This document shows, piece after piece, positions 51,738 through 61,658 of a stretch of DNA of 64,000 bases. The notes under the pieces were generated by a model, which worked only from the letters and a program-made list of their open reading frames with translations, did no database searches and was not told the DNA's origin. The position numbers and the translations under genes are program-made. Position 1 is the stretch's first letter. Each line of letters begins with the position of its first letter. The stretch covers positions 1-64,000 of the forward strand of contig SCKN01000004.1 of the NCBI GenBank assembly GCA_004124385.1, read 5' to 3'. The stretch is from Fidelibacterota bacterium. GTDB lineage: Bacteria; Fidelibacterota; Marinisomatia; Marinisomatales; TCS55.

Positions 51738-53836
51738 TACATTTCCTTTTCAGCTATTAAAATTCTTCCCTTATCAAATAAACCTGTTTCAATATTTCGA
51801 GTGCCCATATAAACAACACCGTCTTCGTTGTGTATTTCTCCATAAGTGGAATGAATAGATTTTAACCCGCCGAGCCATTTGCGCTTATCAGATAAATAAA
51901 CAAGATCTCCGACATTTGCTGACATTCTTTCCATATCATTTTTAGAAAAACGAATAATATTTTCACGTTCATCTTCTTGTTTAAATACCACTTCTACCTT
52001 TTCTCCAACTTGATCATTGATATCAGATCCTTTAAACATGATTTTTGCTTTATCTAATGACCAACTTGTTAATCCTTCCGTTGCTTTTTGTTCATCATAA
52101 GAGACAAAATAACCAACAATACCCGGAACCAGAATAACAACAAAAACTGCAGACAACACTTGAGTGTTCATTGTTGAATTACCAAACAATGCCAACGCAA
52201 ATGCCAAACCGACTACTGCTGTCAATCCAACCATTTCTGAACGGCCGGATTGTCTGGATTTGAAAATATCCACAAAGCGATTATAATTATTCCCCATCGC
52301 CGTTACATAAACACCTACGCCAATACATACGATTGTATTATATAATGCCCGAATATAGGAATAAGGTCTTGCCGGATTCATCTCGATTCCATGATCAAAT
52401 GGCGCAATAAATATTCCTGGAAATCTGGCACCAATAATCATCAAAAGGACTCCACCAAGAAATGTAGTAATGACACCTGCCGGTGTAAATCGTTTCCAAA
52501 ATACACCCATAAAAATGGCAACAACCAATGGCGGAGTTAACGTAGAATGAAAATACCCATGAGCTTCATATACGGTGGGGAAATTCTTAAACGCCAAGAC
52601 CGCAAGCACTCCCAAAGCTGTAATTCCGATGGAAGCAAGTCGTGCCACAAAAAGTTCTCTGCGATCTTTTTCAGATTCAATTTCTTGTCTATCAGGTTTC
52701 AAATAAGTAACAATCGGTCGATAAATATCATTCACGCAAATAGCAGCTGTTGCATTAATCAATGTATCTACTGTCGACATTAAGGCAGCTGTTAGAGCAG
52801 CCATAACAAACCCAAAAACGCCAGGGCTAGTAATAATACTTGCTACAACAACAAATATTTCATCCGGTGAAGTATTGGGACTAATGATATCAGGTGATAC
52901 AACTGAAATGGCTTTTCCAAGCCATCCGGCGCTTCCCACAACAACCGCAGATAGAGGTAAAATAAACATAATATTTATTGCTGCTGCTTTTCGACCTTCA
53001 TTCACACTTTTACACGCCATAAAACGCATAAGCAATCCTTGATTCATAAAAAGAAAACCTATGGATCCAGCAACAGCATCTTGCCAAAATATTCCTACAA
53101 AATTAAAACTAGAAGGTTTGTTAAACTCCGCCAGAGGTAATTTCCATGTTGTTGGAAGTAAATCCCAAAATGTAGAAAATCCTCCCAAATAGGAAATACC
53201 AATAAAAAATAACATAAACCCGGCAAATAATAAAATAAATCCCTGTAGTAAATCAGTAAAAATCACTGCAGTTTGCCCGCCAAATGTGATATAAATCCCC
53301 GTAATGATTGCGATAACTACAATGGCACGCATCAGAGTAATATCGATCGCTGTACCCATTACATTTACTGCTTCCGGAAGCATGGGTAGAAGAGCTTTTC
53401 CTAAAGTTAAAAACCCAATGCCGATATACCCGACCATATATAATAATAATAATATCGTAGCTAAAAACCGTGCTGATGGACTGAATCGTTTTTCAAAATA
53501 TTCAGGTATGGAACGTACTTTTGAATACACAATAATCGGTAACCAGCCAAACATGAAAAACGGTACAAAAAACCAGTCGTTCAAATATGTCATAGATGAA
53601 CTTATGCCATGTTCAAATCCCTTTGCGGAATATTTTACAAAACTATGACTGCCAACTCCCGTTGCTACGATAGACATTGTAATCAGCCACCAACTAAACC
53701 GTCGACCTCCAAAAAAGAAATCCGATGTGCTTTTAGTATAACGACCAAAGTAACTTCCAAAAAGCATCACAACTAAAAAATAAACGACCATGACGATCCA
53801 GTCTGTAGTCGTACCTATATTATGAAATGTTTCCAT
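51737..53836 (-). CDS. Sodium:solute symporter with C-terminal soluble extension
   Basis: Inner-membrane SSS-family transporter of 699 residues. About 13-14 transmembrane helices occupy residues 10-590, with the family segments FFFGGRRFSWWLITMSIVAT, GFVMAALTAALMSTVDTLIN and a sodium-site-like GVGSHSF. Most members are near 500-600 residues. Here an extra cytosolic tail of about 100 residues (from KIMFKGSDINDQVG) contains GDLVYLSDKR and YMGTRN, like a small beta-barrel domain. The substrate cannot be told. A 69-codon membrane-protein gene ends 3 bases before its start. Confidence 0.92.
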   Translation of the reverse strand: METFHNIGTTTDWIVMVVYFLVVMLFGSYFGRYTKSTSDFFFGGRRFSWWLITMSIVATGVGSHSFVKYSAKGFEHGISSSMTYLNDWFFVPFFMFGWLPIIVYSKVRSIPEYFEKRFSPSARFLATILLLLYMVGYIGIGFLTLGKALLPMLPEAVNVMGTAIDITLMRAIVVIAIITGIYITFGGQTAVIFTDLLQGFILLFAGFMLFFIGISYLGGFSTFWDLLPTTWKLPLAEFNKPSSFNFVGIFWQDAVAGSIGFLFMNQGLLMRFMACKSVNEGRKAAAINIMFILPLSAVVVGSAGWLGKAISVVSPDIISPNTSPDEIFVVVASIITSPGVFGFVMAALTAALMSTVDTLINATAAICVNDIYRPIVTYLKPDRQEIESEKDRRELFVARLASIGITALGVLAVLAFKNFPTVYEAHGYFHSTLTPPLVVAIFMGVFWKRFTPAGVITTFLGGVLLMIIGARFPGIFIAPFDHGIEMNPARPYSYIRALYNTIVCIGVGVYVTAMGNNYNRFVDIFKSRQSGRSEMVGLTAVVGLAFALALFGNSTMNTQVLSAVFVVILVPGIVGYFVSYDEQKATEGLTSWSLDKAKIMFKGSDINDQVGEKVEVVFKQEDERENIIRFSKNDMERMSANVGDLVYLSDKRKWLGGLKSIHSTYGEIHNEDGVVYMGTRNIETGLFDKGRILIAEKEM

Positions 53837-53839
53837 TTT

Positions 53840-54049
53840 TTACTTCAACGCTAAAGTAATTAAAATACCATGAAGAGCCATGAACCAAACATAGCCGAAC
53901 AATAAGATTTTCATCCATTTACGATGCTGTGGTTTATTCATATCCAAAGATTTAGTCTTCGTTATCAAATATAAACCCGGAAAAAAGAAAAGAGCACCCA
54001 TACCGTATAAATAGAAAAAAGGAAGCCAAGAGTGTGTAAAAAGGTCCAT
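53840..54049 (-). CDS. Small two-helix membrane protein, candidate symporter accessory subunit
   Basis: 69 residues with two hydrophobic segments (about 10-30 and 47-67) separated by a basic loop (TKTKSLDMNKPQHRKWMK). It starts immediately after the HIT gene stop (TAG-ATG) and ends 3 bases before the symporter start, strongly suggesting coupled expression. Small partner proteins precede some SSS genes (for example YhdT with PanF), but this sequence is not recognisably that family. Confidence 0.72.
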   Translation of the reverse strand: MDLFTHSWLPFFYLYGMGALFFFPGLYLITKTKSLDMNKPQHRKWMKILLFGYVWFMALHGILITLALK

Positions 54050-54562
54050 CTATAAATTGTCGAAATATGGCTTCAGATTATCGTATGTTTCTAACAAGCC
54101 TTCTACCTGTACTTTTATATGACTTATTATCGGCATAAAATTGGTATCCCCCTGCCATCGAGGAACCACATGAAAATGTATGTGCTCTTCTATTCCAGCG
54201 CCTCCAGATTTACCTACATTTGCTCCAAAATTAAAGCCCTCTGCATTCATTGATTTTTTGATGATCTCCATAGAAGCATTAGCAAGTTCCATAATCTCAC
54301 CACGGTCTTCAATAGTCAATTCATTTGAATTATCCGCATGAGTATACGGAGCAATTAACAAATGTCCATTATTATAAGGGTATAAATTCATCATAACAAA
54401 TACGTTTTTCCCACGGTGCAATATAAGCATATTACGGTCATTATCTTTTTTAGGTTTATTACAAAAAATGCACCCATTTTCTTTTTCAGATAAAATATAA
54501 TCCATTCGCCATGGAGCCCAGAGTCTGGTAAGAGGTAACTGGTGAGGGGTCTTTGGTTTCAT
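54050..54562 (-). CDS. HIT-family nucleotide hydrolase/phosphorylase
   Basis: 170 residues. The histidine triad HIHFHVVPR (HxHxH) is near residue 120. The N-terminal zinc-type CIFCNKPK and the LHRGKNVFVMMNLYPYNNGHLLI segment match the Ap4A phosphorylase-like HIT branch. It should cleave dinucleoside polyphosphates or related adenylates in the cytoplasm. First gene of the small operon with the membrane peptide and symporter; the upstream spacer (54563-54697) shows no clear signal. Confidence 0.92.
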   Translation of the reverse strand: MKPKTPHQLPLTRLWAPWRMDYILSEKENGCIFCNKPKKDNDRNMLILHRGKNVFVMMNLYPYNNGHLLIAPYTHADNSNELTIEDRGEIMELANASMEIIKKSMNAEGFNFGANVGKSGGAGIEEHIHFHVVPRWQGDTNFMPIISHIKVQVEGLLETYDNLKPYFDNL

Positions 54563-54697
54563 TGATCAAATTTGTACGGAATTGTGAGAGGTCATGTGCT
54601 ATTAATTAAATTTATTTCTTGGTCTATTGAAGATAAGCAATGTGTCCATTATTTCATTATCAATTATTAACCAGTTACCACTTTACCAATCACCCAT

Positions 54698-56776
54698 TTA
54701 TTCCTCATCAGATTTTGAATTAGCAATCACCTTTCTTTCCATATCTTTAGGCATTTGTTCATAATGACTGAATTCTTCAGTATGCAATGCCCTACCACCA
54801 GTTAATGATCTCAAAGTTATGGAATAATTGTACAGATGACTTTGAGGAACTTGAGCCTTAATAATCTGAAATGTACCTTCTGATTCCATTCCCATGATTT
54901 TCCCCCGACGGCCGGAAATATCGCCCATAACATCGCCCATATGATCTTCCGGGGTCTTCACCTCAATATTCATAATCGGTTCTAGCAAACTTGGTTGTGC
55001 CTGCAAAAATGCTTCACGAAATGCATGTTTACCAGCAATCTGAAACGCAATATCTTTTGAATCAACCGGATGTTGTTTACCATCATAAAAATCTACTTTT
55101 AAATCCACCACTTTGTACCCAGCTAAAATACCATCAACACAGGCGGACTTAACACCTTTTTCGACAGAAGGAACAAACACTCGATCAACATTCTGTCCAA
55201 CCAGTGAATTAGTAAATTCAACACCTTCCCCCCGTAGTTTAGGTTCGACACGCATCCAAACTTCTGCAAACTGGCCCGCTCCGCCACTTTGTTTTTTATG
55301 GCGGTATTTTGACTGTCCATTGCCTTGGATAGTTTCACGATAGGGTATTTTGGGTTCTTTTAAATGGATATCTACATTGAAACGTCTTTTTAAACGATCA
55401 TGGATAACTTGCAAATGCAATTCTCCTTGACCAGATATAATGGTTTGTTTTACTTCTGAATCTACTCTGTAAATAAACGTTGGATCTTCTTCATGCAAAG
55501 TAGATAATCCAACCGCCACCTTTTCCTCATCTCCTTTTGAATGGATTTCAATCGCAGCATGAATGTTAGGCTTCGGATAAACGACTTTTTTTAGTTTTAC
55601 TCTCAAAGAGGCACCACAAAGAGTATTCCCATTATGTGTATCCTTTAACTTTACCACTGCTCCAAGGTCGCCAGCAGCTAATTCACCAATATTGCTTCTA
55701 TCTTTACCATTCATGATAAATAACTGGCCAAATCGTTCATTTTGGCTTCTGGACGTATTGTAGAGATCGATACCCGTACTTACTCTTCCGGAATACACTC
55801 GAAAAAATGATAATTCACCTACATGCCCCTCTGAAATTGATTTATATACAAAAATGACTGGATCACTACCCGAAAGGTCTACAATTTTTTCTTCGCCACT
55901 GTTCGCATCCAAAGCAGTGATTTGTGCCCTGTCTACAGGCGAAGATCCAAACTTGGAAATAAAGTCCATTAATCTTGCTACGCCGATATTCGATGTAGAT
56001 GATGTGCAGAATAAAGGAACAAATGTTTGGTTCTGTACTGCAGCATGAATACCATCGCGCATTTCTTCTTCACTCAAATTCCCTTGATCAAAAAATTTCT
56101 CCAAAAGTGAATCATCAGATTCAGCTACATATTCAATTAAACTTTGGTGAAGATCATCTACTTGTAATTGCAAATCATCCGGCAATTCAGATTCGGTGAA
56201 TTTCCCTGATCCATCCATATTGTACTCGATAAGTTCACTACGCAAAACATCAACAGCTTTATTAAAACCAGGGCCGGTATTAACAGGTAATTGCATTGGA
56301 AACACATTACTGCCAAACCGTTTCTTACATTGCTTTAGAACTTTATTAAAATTGACGTGCTCACGATCCAACCCATTGATAACAATTATTTTAGGAATAT
56401 CATTTCTGGTCGCGTGGTCCCACACTTGTTCAGTTCCAATTTCAACTCCATTCACAGCGCTCACTACTACAACAGCCATATCCACTACAGCTAAAGAACT
56501 GAGTGCATCACCAATAAAATCAGAATATCCAGGAGTATCAATCAGATTAAATTTTTTCTCTTTCCACTCTGTCACCATTGGAGTTGAGTGAATAGAAATT
56601 TGGCGATTTTGTTCTCCAGGATGATAATCGGAAACAGTACTACCAGCATCAATCGTGCCCATTCGATTAATGTGCCCACTACAATAAAGCATCGCTTCGC
56701 TCAAGCATGTTTTTCCGCTAGCGCCATGACCAACTAATGCAAAATTTCGGATATCAGAAGTTGAATATTGTTTCAT
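54698..56776 (-). CDS. Divergent elongation factor G-like GTPase
   Basis: 692 residues with all EF-G domains. P-loop GHGASGKT (16-23) and DTPGYSD (80-86) are intact, but the guanine-specificity motif reads NGLD (134-137) instead of NKxD. Domain II, the II/III junction with SGQGELHLQV, domain IV (GQNVDRVFVPSVEKGV) and domain V follow. GHGASGKT is the signature of the secondary EF-G class rather than the main translocase, so this is probably not the principal fusA. Substituting Gly for Lys in the specificity motif could weaken or alter nucleotide selection. Confidence 0.92.
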   Translation of the reverse strand: MKQYSTSDIRNFALVGHGASGKTCLSEAMLYCSGHINRMGTIDAGSTVSDYHPGEQNRQISIHSTPMVTEWKEKKFNLIDTPGYSDFIGDALSSLAVVDMAVVVVSAVNGVEIGTEQVWDHATRNDIPKIIVINGLDREHVNFNKVLKQCKKRFGSNVFPMQLPVNTGPGFNKAVDVLRSELIEYNMDGSGKFTESELPDDLQLQVDDLHQSLIEYVAESDDSLLEKFFDQGNLSEEEMRDGIHAAVQNQTFVPLFCTSSTSNIGVARLMDFISKFGSSPVDRAQITALDANSGEEKIVDLSGSDPVIFVYKSISEGHVGELSFFRVYSGRVSTGIDLYNTSRSQNERFGQLFIMNGKDRSNIGELAAGDLGAVVKLKDTHNGNTLCGASLRVKLKKVVYPKPNIHAAIEIHSKGDEEKVAVGLSTLHEEDPTFIYRVDSEVKQTIISGQGELHLQVIHDRLKRRFNVDIHLKEPKIPYRETIQGNGQSKYRHKKQSGGAGQFAEVWMRVEPKLRGEGVEFTNSLVGQNVDRVFVPSVEKGVKSACVDGILAGYKVVDLKVDFYDGKQHPVDSKDIAFQIAGKHAFREAFLQAQPSLLEPIMNIEVKTPEDHMGDVMGDISGRRGKIMGMESEGTFQIIKAQVPQSHLYNYSITLRSLTGGRALHTEEFSHYEQMPKDMERKVIANSKSDEE

Positions 56777-56891
56777 GAGTATTTTCCAGGTTTATTATCT
56801 AACATTAATGATTCTATCCGCATTCCCTAATAATAAAGAGCCCAAGTGTACTGACCTTGTTGTCAGAAAATCAAGTTATTCTATTAAAATT

Positions 56892-57152
56892 CTACCCGTT
56901 TGTAACTTCTTCTATATATGATCTTAATGCAGGTATAAGATATGTGTCTGATAATTTTTTAGTTTTAAATGAGTTCGCTAGAATTTTTAAACGCTGCTCA
57001 ATAGGTTTTGATTTATTAAGTACGATATAATTTTCATCATTAATAGTGCACATGCCACCGTTAAAATTCCCTTTATCCTTCACAATACTTATATCCAATT
57101 TTTCAGCGAGTTCTTCAAACATTCTCATCAATTTATCTGGATTAAGGCTCAC
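56892..57152 (-). CDS. Small conserved hypothetical protein
   Basis: 86 residues, soluble. The pattern KGNFNGGMCTINDENYIVLNKSKP then RLKILANSF and a C-terminal ALRSYIEEV looks like a conserved FCB-group family, with a hairpin-forming Gly-Gly-x-Cys segment and a helix. No function known. It is joined to manC by a 4-base ATGA overlap. Confidence 0.72.
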   Translation of the reverse strand: MSLNPDKLMRMFEELAEKLDISIVKDKGNFNGGMCTINDENYIVLNKSKPIEQRLKILANSFKTKKLSDTYLIPALRSYIEEVTNG

Positions 57153-58207
57153 AATAAATCCTGTCTGTCTTTTTTATTTAAATATTCTACAACTTTTCGA
57201 ACATCTTCAACATTGTCTTTATTGACAACCAATGTTGCATCATCCGTTGATATTACCACCACATTATCCAAACCAATGACAACTGTAAATCGATCATCGT
57301 TTTGTATAAAATTATTACTGCCATCAATCACAAGTCCACTACCTCTAACTAAATTACCGTCTATTCGCTTGGGTAATACATCATATACAGCATTCCATGA
57401 CCCCAAGTCATTCCAGCGAAAAGATGACTTAACTACATAAATATTTTTTGCTTTTTCCATCAGACCATAATCGATTGATTCGGGTTCAATTTCAGACCAA
57501 ATATCTGTATATGTTTTACTGGATTTAATGCGTTTACCAATTTTCCACAATTGGTTACTCAATTCCGGCATATGGCGACCTAATTCATCCAGAAAGACAT
57601 TCACCTTCCAAATAAATATGCCTGCATTCCATAGGAAATCCTCGCTTTTCAAAAATCGTTTTGCAGTATTTATATGTGGCTTTTCTGCAAATGTACGAAC
57701 AGGATATGCATCAAGGTTATCCACTCGACTGTCTGGATCGAATTGGATATAACCGTAAGCAGTTGAAGGGAACGTTGGTTGAATACCGATTGTAACCAAT
57801 GCATCTTTTTCAATAGCCGTTTTGGTGGCATGGTTCAATGCTTTTTCGAAAGATCGATGACCAACAATTAAATGATCGGCAGGGAATATTCCCATAACAG
57901 CTTCACCGTCTACTTTTGAAATATACATTGCTGAAAGGCCTATACAGGGAGCTGTATTTTTGCCACTGGGTTCAGCTATAATATTATTTGATTTTACCCC
58001 CATTATTACCTTTTTAATTACATCTGATAAATCTTTTCGCGTAGAAATATAAATCTCATCCGTTTTTTTACACTTGCTCAAACGGTCAACCGTCATCTGC
58101 AGCATTGTTTGATCACCAATTATCTTCAATAGCTGCTTTGGTTTATTTTTCCTGCTCATTGGCCAAAAGCGTGTTCCGCTTCCCCCTGCCATAATTACGC
58201 TATGCAT
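57149..58207 (-). CDS. manC: Mannose-1-phosphate guanylyltransferase
   Basis: 352 residues. Nucleotidyltransferase signature VIMAGGSGTRFWPMSRKNKPKQLL, then FPADHLI (Mg-binding), YGYIQF, FAEKPH and the WNAGIFIW active-site motif. It makes GDP-mannose from mannose-1-phosphate and GTP for glycan synthesis. It is the monofunctional form without a fused phosphomannose isomerase domain. It lies 3 bases after the Ig-like lipoprotein gene. It may feed surface polysaccharide synthesis, but is 23 kb from the phosphonate locus. Confidence 0.95.
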   Translation of the reverse strand: MHSVIMAGGSGTRFWPMSRKNKPKQLLKIIGDQTMLQMTVDRLSKCKKTDEIYISTRKDLSDVIKKVIMGVKSNNIIAEPSGKNTAPCIGLSAMYISKVDGEAVMGIFPADHLIVGHRSFEKALNHATKTAIEKDALVTIGIQPTFPSTAYGYIQFDPDSRVDNLDAYPVRTFAEKPHINTAKRFLKSEDFLWNAGIFIWKVNVFLDELGRHMPELSNQLWKIGKRIKSSKTYTDIWSEIEPESIDYGLMEKAKNIYVVKSSFRWNDLGSWNAVYDVLPKRIDGNLVRGSGLVIDGSNNFIQNDDRFTVVIGLDNVVVISTDDATLVVNKDNVEDVRKVVEYLNKKDRQDLL

Positions 58208-58210
58208 AGA

Positions 58211-59836
58211 TTAGTTTCCCATAAAGATTGGTTGTAATTCAATATCCCAATTGGCTCGAACTTCAATCGTATCCGGCGAAATAAAGAACCATTCGCTTGT
58301 ATGAAATGGAAATGCTTTTCCATAAGAATATACCTTATTTTGATCTCTATCATCAAAAACGTGAAATATGTATGAGCTTTCTGGTATGTCTTTATATTCA
58401 AAACGACCTTCTGAATTTACAACACTCTTAAAATTCCATTCCTTATTTTCAACGCTTAATATTTCTGTAATCAATTGGGTTGATTCATATCCCTTAACCA
58501 TTCCAGATAACCCGCCATACCCTTGAAAATGCGTTGTTTCAATATGTATAATTGTAATGGAATCTTTAAATGTTGATTTACTACGTGTAGAATCTTGTCT
58601 GAACAATTTTATTTGATACGATTTTTTAGGCTCCCATCCATTTTCAGGAATGATGGACATTTTCATAGGTGAATCAATCTTACGAATGTATACAACTTGA
58701 ATTGTGTCATCCATTAATAAATCAATATTAATGTTTTCTAACCACTCTTCGGCTAACGGTCTGGAAAAAACAAGTTCAAAGGGAGGGCCTGATTTGTCTG
58801 GAGTAATGGATAGTTTAGTTTCAGGCGAAGTTAAGTATAAATAATGTGTATCAACTTCTGCAGGAATTGAAACATTTATAACTGAAGAATCCAGTAAAAC
58901 AGTATGCTCTAACTTTATATTCTTGAAACTGATTTGTTCTTTATTACTGTAAATTGAATCTTGCACTGTAACAATAATTGCCTTTTTATCATCAAAATGA
59001 TAAAACCAATCCATTTCCTGATTACCAATTTTTAATTCTTCGATAGTTATATCTTCATCTAAATCATTATTGAAATACAATTGTCCCCAATACCAATCGT
59101 TCCACTCGCCCCTTAATAAACGTAAGGGTTCCTGCTCTTTGAATAAACGAATACGAACTGCAGTGAAAATGGAATCCAATTCAATTCCAGAATCAAATGG
59201 GACGCCAAAAAACATGCGCTTTTGATCAAGTTTTAATCCGGCTACTCCACGTTCCACTGCCAATATTTTATATTTTCCCGAAGAAAGATAATTGAATTCA
59301 AATAAACCGTCATCTTCTGTTTCAGAAATATAATCCGGTTTAGACACCAATAATGAATCGCTGTTATCTTCATTAAATAAATAAACTGCTGCAGGTTGAG
59401 TTGAATATACTCTACCCTTAATAACGCCTGTATCAATGATATCGCCGGTACTATAAGCCAGTTGTATCGGTTTGGCGAGTTCCACACCATGCTCATCTTT
59501 GATTGACCTGCTCAAGGTTAGAACTACAGTCATATCATTTTTAATGCCGCCAGGTAATGTGACGATTACACGGTCTCCTTTAAATATTATAAGCGGCTCT
59601 CCTTCCAAAACTGGCACAATACGGATACCATCTGCAAAACTTTTCTCATCCATATATTCTGAAAATATCAATTCAATTACTTGCTCCAACAGGCGCACAG
59701 TTCCATTGGGTGGATTTGCAGATAATAGTTCTGGAGGTGTTGTATCTTTCTTCCCACCACTTGGCGGGGCAATAGCTGCACACTGCCAAGAAATAAAAAT
59801 GATACAGATTAAATACAGGAATAATTTACTATTCAT
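58211..59836 (-). CDS. Ig-like domain lipoprotein (Big_5 type)
   Basis: 541 residues. Signal sequence ends at Cys19 in FISWQC, a weak lipobox (Gln at -1). The mature start CAAIAPPSGGKKDTTPPE is typical of an FCB-group lipoprotein family. An Ig-like Big_5 domain (about 40-130, LLSANPPNGTVRLLEQVIELIF) follows, then a carboxypeptidase-regulatory-like domain and further beta-rich regions. It is likely attached to the outer membrane. Overlaps the sfsA stop by 8 bases. Function unknown. Confidence 0.82.
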   Translation of the reverse strand: MNSKLFLYLICIIFISWQCAAIAPPSGGKKDTTPPELLSANPPNGTVRLLEQVIELIFSEYMDEKSFADGIRIVPVLEGEPLIIFKGDRVIVTLPGGIKNDMTVVLTLSRSIKDEHGVELAKPIQLAYSTGDIIDTGVIKGRVYSTQPAAVYLFNEDNSDSLLVSKPDYISETEDDGLFEFNYLSSGKYKILAVERGVAGLKLDQKRMFFGVPFDSGIELDSIFTAVRIRLFKEQEPLRLLRGEWNDWYWGQLYFNNDLDEDITIEELKIGNQEMDWFYHFDDKKAIIVTVQDSIYSNKEQISFKNIKLEHTVLLDSSVINVSIPAEVDTHYLYLTSPETKLSITPDKSGPPFELVFSRPLAEEWLENINIDLLMDDTIQVVYIRKIDSPMKMSIIPENGWEPKKSYQIKLFRQDSTRSKSTFKDSITIIHIETTHFQGYGGLSGMVKGYESTQLITEILSVENKEWNFKSVVNSEGRFEYKDIPESSYIFHVFDDRDQNKVYSYGKAFPFHTSEWFFISPDTIEVRANWDIELQPIFMGN

Positions 59837-60554
59837 TTGGAGGTGTCAAATTTAATGGAATTTCACTGCAAAATGTCATTTCCTTTAATGAAACATTTGT
59901 TGTAAAACACTTTATGTCAACTCCTGCTTGCTGTGCATTAAATAAAGCATGGGAAAAAGCAGGATCACGATCCCACATGGGTTGAAAAATGTTTGCATCC
60001 GGTCTTTGACATATAAATATAATCATCGTTTTCTTTCCTTCATTTTTTAATGAAGTCAGTAGTTCAGCATGCTGTTTACCTCTAGCTGTTACTGCATCGG
60101 GGAATTGCGCAATTCCTTTCTCAACAAATGTAACTGATTTCACTTCAGTATATATTTCATTTCCTTGAGTATCTTTTAATATAAAATCAATACGATGGTT
60201 CCCAATCTTGTATTCTGACCGAACAAGACACCATCCTTTTAAAAATGGTATAAAATCAAAATCTTCCCGAATAAATCGATTAGGCAATGTTGTGTCCAAT
60301 GAAACCAACACACCCTCTTTTTCAACCATAAGTGTGGAATACCGTGTTTTTCTGTTAGAATCTTTAAGAGCAGGTCGCAGCCAAACAATGGCACCTGGGA
60401 TTAGTAATTCCTGTAATCGTCCAGGATCAGGTAAATGACTTATTACTTTCTCCCCATTTAAATCTATATGTGTAATAAAACGATTAGGTCGAGTAATAAA
60501 TTTGCCCTTTTTGAGCGGTCCGGCTATTTTCATAGCTCGGAGTTTAGTTCTCAT
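59829..60554 (-). CDS. sfsA: DNA/RNA nuclease SfsA
   Basis: 241 residues from the ATG at 60552-60554; an ATG seven codons later (MKIAGPL) matches the usual N-terminus and may be the real start. Recognised by HLPDPGRLQELLIPGA, VSLDTTLPNRFIRE, HRIDFILKD and the catalytic-like EVKSVTF (PD-(D/E)xK type). E. coli SfsA has weak nucleic-acid hydrolase activity and affects sugar fermentation; its real role is unclear. It diverges from hisC with only 18 bases between start codons, so promoters overlap coding sequence. Confidence 0.93.
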   Translation of the reverse strand: MRTKLRAMKIAGPLKKGKFITRPNRFITHIDLNGEKVISHLPDPGRLQELLIPGAIVWLRPALKDSNRKTRYSTLMVEKEGVLVSLDTTLPNRFIREDFDFIPFLKGWCLVRSEYKIGNHRIDFILKDTQGNEIYTEVKSVTFVEKGIAQFPDAVTARGKQHAELLTSLKNEGKKTMIIFICQRPDANIFQPMWDRDPAFSHALFNAQQAGVDIKCFTTNVSLKEMTFCSEIPLNLTPPNE

Positions 60555-60572
60555 CTATCGTAAATTCAATCT

Positions 60573-61658
60573 ATGCCTTTAGTGCCATCATATATTCAAA
60601 ACCTTGCAAATTATGTTCCAGGCAAGCCCATAGATGAAGTTCAGCGAGAAACGGGTATATCTGAAATTATCAAGCTGGCCTCAAATGAAAATTCACTCGG
60701 CCCATCACCTCGAGCCTTGGCTGCAATGAAGCAAGCAATGGGAAAAATTCATCGATATCCAGATGCCAACGGATATGTTTTACGGAAAAAACTTGCCAAA
60801 AAATATAATGTCAAGATTGACAATGTTGTGCTTGGAGCAGGATCTGAAGGCATCATGTCCACTATTATCCGGACCTTTTTATTAACCGATGATGAAATAA
60901 TAACTGCACAAAATTCCTTTATTGGCTTTCGAGTGCTGGCAAATACGTCTGGGAAAAAGATCCATTGGGTTCCTATGAACAATTACCGGTATGACCTCCA
61001 AGCTTTAGCAGAACAAATCAATGATTATACAAAATTGATATATATTGCTAATCCTGATAATCCCATGGGGACATATATAACACGCCAAGAATTTGATGCA
61101 TTTTATCAACATGTTCCTGAACGGGTATTGATTATTCTTGATGAGGCCTATTTTGAATTTGCACAGTCAACTCACAATTATCCAGACTCCATGACGTATC
61201 GATATGACAATGTGATTACATTGCGAACTTTTTCGAAAGCGTATGGTTTAGCTGGTGCGAGAATTGGTTATGGTTTTGCCCATGAAAAATTGATTGGTAA
61301 TTTGCTTAAAGTAAAAGTCCCTTTTGAACCTTCTTATTTAGCCCAAGTCGCCGGTTATGCAGCGTTGGATGATACTCCTTTTTTAAATAAAACGATTAAG
61401 CTAAACAAATCCGGCATGGACTATATGATGGAAGAAATGGAAAATTTGAATATTCATTTTGTACCTTCCATAACAAATTTTATTACAACTGTATGGGAAT
61501 CTGAAAATAAAGCGTTGTCGATTACAAAACGTCTGCTTGAAAAAGGAGTAATTGTTCGACATCTAACTCCTTTTGGATGGAATAATTGTATTAGAGTTTC
61601 CATTGGTCTTAAAGAAGAAAATAGACGATTTATTACAGCAATTTCGGAAATATTATAA
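60573..61658 (+). CDS. hisC: HisC-type aminotransferase, probably aromatic
   Basis: PLP-dependent class I/II aminotransferase of 361 residues. It has NENSLGPSP, GAGSEGIM, NPDNPMG, the aspartate of LDEAYFEF and the PLP lysine Lys222 (RTFSKAYGLAGARIGYG). By sequence it is a histidinol-phosphate aminotransferase, a class that often also transaminates tyrosine and phenylalanine. Its stop is followed immediately by the HPPD ATG. It therefore opens a tyrosine-degradation operon and may convert tyrosine to 4-hydroxyphenylpyruvate. No other his genes are in the window. No clear ribosome-binding site. Confidence 0.9.
   Translation: MPLVPSYIQNLANYVPGKPIDEVQRETGISEIIKLASNENSLGPSPRALAAMKQAMGKIHRYPDANGYVLRKKLAKKYNVKIDNVVLGAGSEGIMSTIIRTFLLTDDEIITAQNSFIGFRVLANTSGKKIHWVPMNNYRYDLQALAEQINDYTKLIYIANPDNPMGTYITRQEFDAFYQHVPERVLIILDEAYFEFAQSTHNYPDSMTYRYDNVITLRTFSKAYGLAGARIGYGFAHEKLIGNLLKVKVPFEPSYLAQVAGYAALDDTPFLNKTIKLNKSGMDYMMEEMENLNIHFVPSITNFITTVWESENKALSITKRLLEKGVIVRHLTPFGWNNCIRVSIGLKEENRRFITAISEIL

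Noticed and set aside
57149-58207. ManC as part of the phosphonate glycan pathway
   Set aside because: It is more than 23 kb from that locus, in a different operon, and GDP-mannose has many uses; no direct link is visible.
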